From: an uncultured Lachnospiraceae bacterium
GTDB taxonomy: Bacteria > Bacillota_A > Clostridia > Lachnospirales > Lachnospiraceae
DNA length: 10,280 nucleotides
Assembly: GCA_902780985.1 (NCBI GenBank)
Contig: CACZHN010000072.1
Span: forward strand, 1 to 10,280
Reading direction: 5' to 3'
Each line of letters opens with the position of its first letter. Position 1 is the stretch's first letter. Positions 5,711-10,280 of the stretch are shown one piece after another. The position numbers and the translations under genes were made by a program. The notes under the pieces were generated by a model, which was given only the letters and a program-made list of their open reading frames with translations, had not been told where the DNA came from and made no database searches.

Positions 5711-7366
5711 ATGATAATAAAAGAAGGCAGAGCCGTATTTGAAGGTGTTGCCATTGGAAAGCTTTCTGTTTTCAAAAAATCCGAACAGACTGTAAAAAGA
5801 GAAAAAGTAGAGGATGTTGAAGCGGAAGTTAAGAGATACGAAGATGCAAGAGCAAAAGCAGTTGAACAGCTTCAGGCTCTTTATGAGAAGGCAGTAAAAG
5901 AAGTAGGTGAGGCAAGTGCCGAGATATTCGAAGCTCACCAGATGATGGTTGAGGACGGTGACTATATAGATTCCGTAGAGAATATCATTCGCTCTCAGGG
6001 GCTTAATTCCGAGTTTGCTGTTGCCGAAACCGGAGATAATTTCCAGAAGATGTTTTTGGAAATGGATGACGAATATTTCCGCGGACGTGCGGCAGACGTT
6101 AAAGATATTACCGAAAGGATCATCAATTGTCTTGCAGGCGGCGGAAGTGAAGGAATAGAAAGTGATGAACCTGTTATAGTTGTTGCCGATGATCTGGCTC
6201 CTTCGGAAACCGTTCAGATGGATAAGGATAAGATACTTTCCTTTGTTACCGTTCACGGTTCTGCGAATTCCCATACGTCAATCCTGGCTAAGACCATGAA
6301 TATTCCGGCGATAATAGGTTGTGATATTCCGCTTACAGATGAGATGAATGGAAGAGAAGCTATAGTTGATGGCTTCGAAGGAAAGGTTTATATCGATCCG
6401 GATCCTGATGTTCTGGCAGAAAAGAAGAAAATACTTCTTCAGGAACAGGAAAAGAAAACTCTACTTGAACAGCTTAAGGGTAAGGAAAATGTAACTCTTG
6501 ACGGACAGAAGATAAACCTTTATGCAAACATCGGTAATACGAAAGATCTTGCATTGGTGCTTAAAAACGATGCTGGCGGAATAGGACTTTTCCGTTCCGA
6601 GTTTATATATCTCGGCTCGGATGATTATCCGACCGAAGAAGAGCAGTTTGCTATCTATAAGCAGGTTGCCGAGATTATGGCGGGAAAGAAAGTCATTATC
6701 CGTACACTGGATATCGGAGCCGATAAGCAGGCGGATTATTTCAATCTTCCTCATGAAGAGAATCCTGCAATGGGGCTTCGTGCGATAAGAATTTGTCTTA
6801 CCAGACCTGAGATATTCAAGACTCAGCTTCGTGCGATACTTAGAGCATCTGCATTTGGTAAGATATCGATCATGTTCCCGATGATCATTTCCGTTGAGGA
6901 AGTGAAGAAGATAAAAGATATAGTAGCCGAAGTGAAAAAAGAACTGGATGCCGACGGTCTGTTATATGACAAGGATATCGAACTTGGTATTATGATCGAA
7001 ACTCCGGCAGCGGTTATGATGGCCGAAGAACTGGCTGAAGAAGTTGACTTCTTCTCAGTCGGAACTAATGACCTGACACAATATACTCTGGCTATAGACA
7101 GACAGAATGAGAGTCTTGATGAGTTCTATGATTCACATCATCCGGGACTTCTCAAGATGTTGAAGATGATCGTAGACGGAGCTCATAAGGGAGGAGCCTG
7201 GGTCGGAATATGCGGAGAGCTGGGATCGGACCTTTCACTTACAAAAGAGTTTCTGGCTATGGGATATGATGAATTATCGGTTTCACCGGGAAGAATTCTT
7301 CCACTCAGGAAGGTGGTTTTGGAAACAAATGTTTCCGAGTATAAGGAAGAAAAAGGTTACAAATAA
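5711..7366 (+). CDS. ptsI: PTS Enzyme I (PEP-protein phosphotransferase)
   Basis: Enzyme I starts the PTS relay by taking phosphate from phosphoenolpyruvate and passing it to HPr, in the cytoplasm. At 551 residues it is full length, a little shorter than E. coli EI. It shows the N-terminal HPr-binding domain with EIFEAHQMMVED (about 73-84), the swivelling domain with active His188 in NSHTSILAK, and the PEP-binding barrel with GIGLFRSEF (Arg295), RTLDIGADK (Arg331), ENPAMGLRAIR, IMIETPAA, FFSVGTNDLTQY and GICGELG (Cys501). The usual GGRTSHT around the histidine reads GSANSHT, a variant. The start ATG lies 6 nt after fbp; its ribosome binding site, a G-rich AGGGGG (5695-5701), is within the 3' end of fbp, suggesting coupled translation. 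A single gene copy is seen here, co-transcribed with ptsH. Confidence 0.96.
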   Translation: MIIKEGRAVFEGVAIGKLSVFKKSEQTVKREKVEDVEAEVKRYEDARAKAVEQLQALYEKAVKEVGEASAEIFEAHQMMVEDGDYIDSVENIIRSQGLNSEFAVAETGDNFQKMFLEMDDEYFRGRAADVKDITERIINCLAGGGSEGIESDEPVIVVADDLAPSETVQMDKDKILSFVTVHGSANSHTSILAKTMNIPAIIGCDIPLTDEMNGREAIVDGFEGKVYIDPDPDVLAEKKKILLQEQEKKTLLEQLKGKENVTLDGQKINLYANIGNTKDLALVLKNDAGGIGLFRSEFIYLGSDDYPTEEEQFAIYKQVAEIMAGKKVIIRTLDIGADKQADYFNLPHEENPAMGLRAIRICLTRPEIFKTQLRAILRASAFGKISIMFPMIISVEEVKKIKDIVAEVKKELDADGLLYDKDIELGIMIETPAAVMMAEELAEEVDFFSVGTNDLTQYTLAIDRQNESLDEFYDSHHPGLLKMLKMIVDGAHKGGAWVGICGELGSDLSLTKEFLAMGYDELSVSPGRILPLRKVVLETNVSEYKEEKGYK

Positions 7367-7382
7367 AACGAGGTGAAGAGAA

Positions 7383-8153
7383 ATGCTTACAGAAGAGCGA
7401 AAGTTGCATATACTAAAAAAAGTAAATACTGAGAAAAGTGTGACTGTTCAGGAGTTAACAGATGAACTGGGTGTGTCTGAATCAACGATCAGAAGAGACA
7501 TAACAGCACTTAGTCGTGAAGGTAAGCTTATAAAAGTTTTCGGAGGAGCGGTGGCTCTTGATGAGCCACCATCATCCGAAGAATTATCGGTTATTGTTAG
7601 AGAATCGATCAATAAAGATGAAAAGCTGAGAATAGCAAAATATGCTGCGAGTCTGATCATGCCCGGAGATTATGTATTTATTGATTCGGGAACTACAACG
7701 GAATATATGATTGATTATATAACCGAGAAACATGCTACATATGTAACGAATGCGGTTTCTCATGCAAAGGATCTGGTAAGAAAAGGTTGTAAGGTACTTC
7801 TTATCGGTGGGGAACTGAAAGAAAATACGGAAGCCGTTGTAGGGGCTGATGCGATCCTGCATATCCAGAAATATCATTTCACCAAAGGATTCTTCGGTAC
7901 AAATGGTATCAATATTGAACTGGGATATACCACTCCGGATGTCAGAGAAGCGCTTATAAAAAGAGTTGCTATTCAGAATACACAGATCGGTTCAAGATTT
8001 GTTTTGGCGGACCACGATAAGTTCGGGCACTCATCTGCCGTTACATTTGCCGATTTTGGTGGAACGGTTGTGATCACCGATAAGAATCCGGGAAAACTCT
8101 ATATGAAATCATTGGATATAAAGATTGTTGATGAGCGTAGTCCTAATGAATAA
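7383..8153 (+). CDS. fruR: DeoR-family transcriptional regulator, likely fructose operon regulator
   Basis: A 256-residue DNA-binding protein. The N-terminus has the DeoR helix-turn-helix signature (about 21-44: LTDELGVSESTIRRDI) followed by the EGKLIKVFGGA wing (46-56). The C-terminal DeoRC sensor domain has IDSGTTTEY (from 100), the sugar-phosphate contact loop in this family, and FVLADHDKFG, also typical. Members of this group usually respond to a phosphorylated sugar; fructose-1-phosphate or fructose-1,6-bisphosphate is the natural candidate here (inference from context). GAGGTGA (7370-7376) lies 6 nt before the ATG, and the gap from ptsI is 16 nt. It is the last gene of the operon, so it is probably autoregulated. 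Many FruR genes instead lie first in their operons. It could conceivably control other loci too. Confidence 0.9.
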   Translation: MLTEERKLHILKKVNTEKSVTVQELTDELGVSESTIRRDITALSREGKLIKVFGGAVALDEPPSSEELSVIVRESINKDEKLRIAKYAASLIMPGDYVFIDSGTTTEYMIDYITEKHATYVTNAVSHAKDLVRKGCKVLLIGGELKENTEAVVGADAILHIQKYHFTKGFFGTNGINIELGYTTPDVREALIKRVAIQNTQIGSRFVLADHDKFGHSSAVTFADFGGTVVITDKNPGKLYMKSLDIKIVDERSPNE

Positions 8154-8256
8154 GGAACTAATAATAACCAAGTCAAAACAAGTACATTTGAATCGGTGTA
8201 ATGATAATATGGATATAATAACTATCGGAACATCATCGTTTTGAACTGAATATCAC

Positions 8257-8283
8257 AACTTCTGGACAATTTGTCCAGAAGTT
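8257..8283. promoter_or_regulatory. 27-bp perfect dyad, possible operator or hairpin
   Basis: Seen: AACTTCTGGACAA (8257-8269) and TTGTCCAGAAGTT (8271-8283) are exact reverse complements around one T. No T-run follows on either strand, so it is not a standard terminator. The core TGGACAA-TTGTCCA has the symmetry of operators bound by dimeric repressors such as TetR-family proteins (inference). It could also protect the 3' end of the fru mRNA together with the terminator 20 bases downstream. Confidence 0.65.
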
Positions 8284-8303
8284 ATCATTCTAAAGTGTTT
8301 AGG

Positions 8304-8336
8304 AAGAGGTGGTTCATTTATGGATCATCTCTTTTT
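8304..8336 (+). terminator. Rho-independent terminator of the fru operon
   Basis: Seen: AAGAGGTGGTTC (8304-8315) pairs over all 12 positions with GGATCATCTCTT (8322-8333) if G-U pairs are allowed. The loop is ATTTAT, and the T-run spans 8332-8336. It lies about 150 bases after the fruR stop and before the candidate MATE promoter, so it should separate the two transcription units. Confidence 0.8.
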
Positions 8337-8406
8337 GATGTGTCATATAAGGGACAGACACTATTATATTCTTAGGTCATCAAGAGGTTAAAAACTGAAT
8401 AAAAGA

Positions 8407-8454
8407 TGCATAAGTTGTAACTAATATTGTATAATTATCCATAGCGTTTAACGC
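8407..8454 (+). promoter_or_regulatory. Candidate promoter of the MATE gene with a start-site dyad
   Basis: Seen: a consensus -10 TATAAT (8430-8435). At 17 bases upstream the -35 position reads TGCATA (8407-8412), a poor match. The odd-centred dyad GCGTTtAACGC (8444-8454) lies about where transcription would start, a common place for a repressor site. A weak -35 plus an operator-like dyad fits a regulated promoter, but this is inference. Confidence 0.45.
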
Positions 8455-8503
8455 GTAGTTGCAAAAACGATCAAGGCAGCATGTGAGAAGGAAAAGCAGG
8501 CTT

Positions 8504-10270
8504 ATGGACAATGGACAGAAAGTTGCAGTAAACAATTCAGGTAAAGGGTTCTGTGAACAAAAATTCAGATCTATGTTTTTGTCCGGCACATTCACAAAGG
8601 CAGTTATGTACATCATGCTTCTTTGTGACAGTATTATTGCGGGCTTTTTTGTGGGTGAAGCGGGAGTTGCAGCGATTAATGCAATTACACCGGTAACCGG
8701 CATCGTAACTTTCTTCGGCGATTTGGTCTCCACCGGTGTGGGAATTGTCTATACCAGAGAAATCGGTGCCATGAGAAAGAAACGGGCCGACGAAATATAT
8801 GGTCAGGGACTGATTATCAGCATCTCCATCGGGCTGATTTCCGCGCTGACCATTTTTTTGATTCAGGGGATCTTTTTCCGTTTAAACGGCGTTACGGGCG
8901 ACATACTGACCAATGCTCTTAAATACTACCGTCTTACCCCCATCAATGCATTTCTCACTATTTTGATTTTCTATCTGGAACAGATGGTATACAGCGACGG
9001 TGACGAGCTTTGCAACAATATCTGTTACGTCTTCCAGATCGGAGGAAATATTCTTGCTTCCGTAATTCTTGCGAAACACATGGGAATGGCCGGTATTATT
9101 TTGGGATCCATTATCGGAAACGGCCTTGGAATCCTGACCTGCATATGGCATTTCTTCCGTAAAAGCAATTCCTTGCATTTCGTTTGGCACTTCTCCCTTC
9201 GTGATTTTTTCCTTACCTCGCGTTACAGTATCGTGGACTCTTCCGTTTATCTTTGCTGGGCACTGATGGATTATGTCATGATTGGATTCGTTTCCGCACA
9301 TTACGGGGAAGGCGGACTGGTTACTCTCGCCGTTGTTGTAAGTCTGATTGAATTCAGCGTGGTTTTGGACGGTGTCGGAATGGCCATGCAGCCTTTAATC
9401 GGTACCTACTTCGGAGAGAAAAATCATAAGCTGATCAAACGCGTTATGAAATCCGGTATCCTGGCTGCCCTCATAGAAGGCGTTGTGGCAACCGTTTTAA
9501 TCTGGATTTTTGCCAGACAGTTCTGTGCTCTTTTCGGAATTAAAGGAGGCGATTCCTTAGCTCCCTCCATGTCTGCTATCCGAATCGTCTGCATCGGATT
9601 CACTTTTTGCGGAGCGGTATCCCTGATGACATCTTATTACATGCTGATTGACCGCATCGGTATGTCCACCTGTTTTTCCTGTCTTCAAAACGGCCTGCTT
9701 TATATGCTGCTTCCGATTCTGGGTTCTGCACTATTTGGCATAAACGGAATGTGGGCGGGTTTTGTTCTGGCTCCCATCCTTACCCTCATAGCAGCACTGC
9801 TCTTCGTCCGAATCCGCTTCGGAAAAGACAATTTCCCGTTTCTGTTAAAAGACATCGATTCCGAAATTGAAGTACTGGACGATACGCTTACCACCCAAAG
9901 CACGGACCGGATTTCCGGAGAAGTCAAAGATATGCTGCTTTCCCGCAGTTATTCGAAAGATTTAGCCTACCGAGCCGCTTTATTTGTGGAAGAGATCTGC
10001 CTTACCGTGCTGGATAAAAACAAAAACAGGAAAAAGCCCGTGCTCATCGAATACTCCATCTTCTTTGAGTCGGATTCCGTGCTTATTATAGAACGTGACT
10101 CCGGAGAACTGTTTGATTTAACGGATCCCGATATGCCGGTAGACGGTTTAAGCAGCCTGATTATCAGCGGACTGATGGAATCCCAGAAGGAAAAAGCATA
10201 TCTCGTTACAACAGGCTATAATCGGAATATGATACGATTATCGAACGCAGAAACCGGAGGTGAGATTTGA
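8504..10270 (+). CDS. MATE-family exporter fused to a degenerate RsbW-like HATPase domain
   Basis: The first 445 or so residues form a polytopic membrane protein of the MATE (multidrug and toxin extrusion) family, with many hydrophobic helices and the family-like segment AMQPLIGTYFGEKNHKLIKRV. Such proteins export drugs or metabolites using a cation gradient. The last ~140 residues are soluble and resemble the anti-sigma-factor ATPase fold: FVEEICLTVLDKNK fits the N-box position, IIERDSGELFDL the DxGxGF box, and a GLxxS...YLVTTGYNRNMIRL ending follows. The N-box Asn appears replaced by Thr, so ATP hydrolysis is doubtful. The chosen ATG has GAGAAGGA (8485-8492) 11 nt upstream; an in-frame TTG at 8459 would add 15 residues but has no ribosome binding site. 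Codon use differs from the fru genes. The substrate is unknown. Confidence 0.85.
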   Translation: MDNGQKVAVNNSGKGFCEQKFRSMFLSGTFTKAVMYIMLLCDSIIAGFFVGEAGVAAINAITPVTGIVTFFGDLVSTGVGIVYTREIGAMRKKRADEIYGQGLIISISIGLISALTIFLIQGIFFRLNGVTGDILTNALKYYRLTPINAFLTILIFYLEQMVYSDGDELCNNICYVFQIGGNILASVILAKHMGMAGIILGSIIGNGLGILTCIWHFFRKSNSLHFVWHFSLRDFFLTSRYSIVDSSVYLCWALMDYVMIGFVSAHYGEGGLVTLAVVVSLIEFSVVLDGVGMAMQPLIGTYFGEKNHKLIKRVMKSGILAALIEGVVATVLIWIFARQFCALFGIKGGDSLAPSMSAIRIVCIGFTFCGAVSLMTSYYMLIDRIGMSTCFSCLQNGLLYMLLPILGSALFGINGMWAGFVLAPILTLIAALLFVRIRFGKDNFPFLLKDIDSEIEVLDDTLTTQSTDRISGEVKDMLLSRSYSKDLAYRAALFVEEICLTVLDKNKNRKKPVLIEYSIFFESDSVLIIERDSGELFDLTDPDMPVDGLSSLIISGLMESQKEKAYLVTTGYNRNMIRLSNAETGGEI

Positions 10271-10273
10271 TAA

Positions 10274-10280
10274 ATGAACA
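10274..10280 (+). CDS. Start of a downstream gene, cut by the window end
   Basis: Seen: GGAGGTGA (10256-10263) overlaps the end of the MATE gene and precedes an ATG at 10274, 4 nt beyond the MATE stop. A TTG at 10267 that overlaps the stop as TTGA is the alternative start. Either arrangement implies a translationally coupled partner. Only two codons are visible, so the product cannot be named. Confidence 0.45.

Larger units (their letters stand above)
8157..8503. other. Intergenic region between fruR and the MATE gene
   Basis: No coding sequence is recognisable in these roughly 350 bases. They contain a 27-bp dyad, the operon terminator and a candidate promoter with a small dyad at its expected start site, each listed separately. 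A stray TATAAT at 8214-8219 has TTGAAT 20 bases upstream, too far for a good promoter. No tRNA or known riboswitch was recognised. Confidence 0.6.

Noticed and set aside
5288..6274. Long antisense open frame (328 codons) across the fbp-ptsI junction
   Set aside because: Both sense genes have all their catalytic motifs, and the antisense translation is a low-complexity Phe/Tyr/Ser/Ile-rich product with no recognisable domain.
7550..7570. GC-rich hairpin GGTGGCTC / GAGCCACC with a five-base loop in fruR
   Set aside because: An 8-bp stem of this kind is expected about once by chance in 10 kb; it has no T-run and lies in the linker-coding region.
8349..8361. GGGACAGACACT motif resembling repeat-element or IS end sequences
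   Set aside because: Only one copy is present; there is no inverted partner, target duplication or transposase nearby, and the similarity to GGGACAC at 174-180 is too short to mean anything.
8226..8503. Attenuator leader of the MATE gene using the dyad and terminator as alternative folds
   Set aside because: No good promoter lies upstream of the dyad, and no convincing antiterminator pairing could be drawn; a simple operon terminator explains the hairpin better.
1..10280. CRISPR array, tRNA, riboswitch or phage module
   Set aside because: No regularly spaced repeats, cloverleaf, conserved riboswitch core or phage-type genes were seen on either strand.

Overview
The window looks like chromosomal DNA from a low-GC Firmicute of class Clostridia, probably Lachnospiraceae. 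Supporting this are the strong AGGAGG-type ribosome binding sites before most genes, the AT-rich intergenic DNA, a class III fructose-1,6-bisphosphatase, and a MATE exporter carrying an RsbW-like tail. The family is an inference from gene content and style; no marker gene is present.

Bases 1-421 hold no intact gene. A short antisense remnant of a GGDEF (diguanylate cyclase) domain lies at 146-334, in a stretch crowded with dyads, direct repeats and one terminator-like hairpin. A good sigma-A promoter (362-390) then starts the main operon.

Bases 422-8153 form one tightly spaced + strand operon: fruK (1-phosphofructokinase), fruA (fructose EIIABC), ptsH (HPr), fbp (class III FBPase), ptsI (Enzyme I) and fruR (DeoR-family regulator). 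Every component needed to pass phosphate from PEP to fructose is encoded here: PEP > EI (His188, catalytic Cys501) > HPr (His15) > EIIA (His67) > EIIB (Cys181) > fructose-1-phosphate. FruK then makes fructose-1,6-bisphosphate, and FBPase can return part of that to fructose-6-phosphate for biosynthesis. FruR probably senses a sugar phosphate and controls the operon. The HPr has Gly at position 46, where the regulatory serine of Firmicute HPr normally sits, which suggests a catabolic HPr outside HPr-kinase control. The operon ends at a convincing Rho-independent terminator (8304-8336).

Bases 8157-8503 are intergenic: a near-perfect 27-bp dyad (8257-8283), the terminator, and a candidate promoter for the next gene. 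That gene (8504-10270) is a MATE-family membrane exporter with a cytoplasmic C-terminal domain resembling the anti-sigma-factor ATPase fold, but with a degraded N-box. Its codon use differs from that of the fru operon. A further gene seems to start in the last few bases.

The points most worth a second look are the MATE-HATPase fusion, the Ser46-less HPr within a self-contained PTS operon, a 36-bp near-perfect inverted repeat inside fbp, and the dyad-rich region upstream of fruK, which shares an ATGGTA/TACCAT half-site with the fbp repeat.
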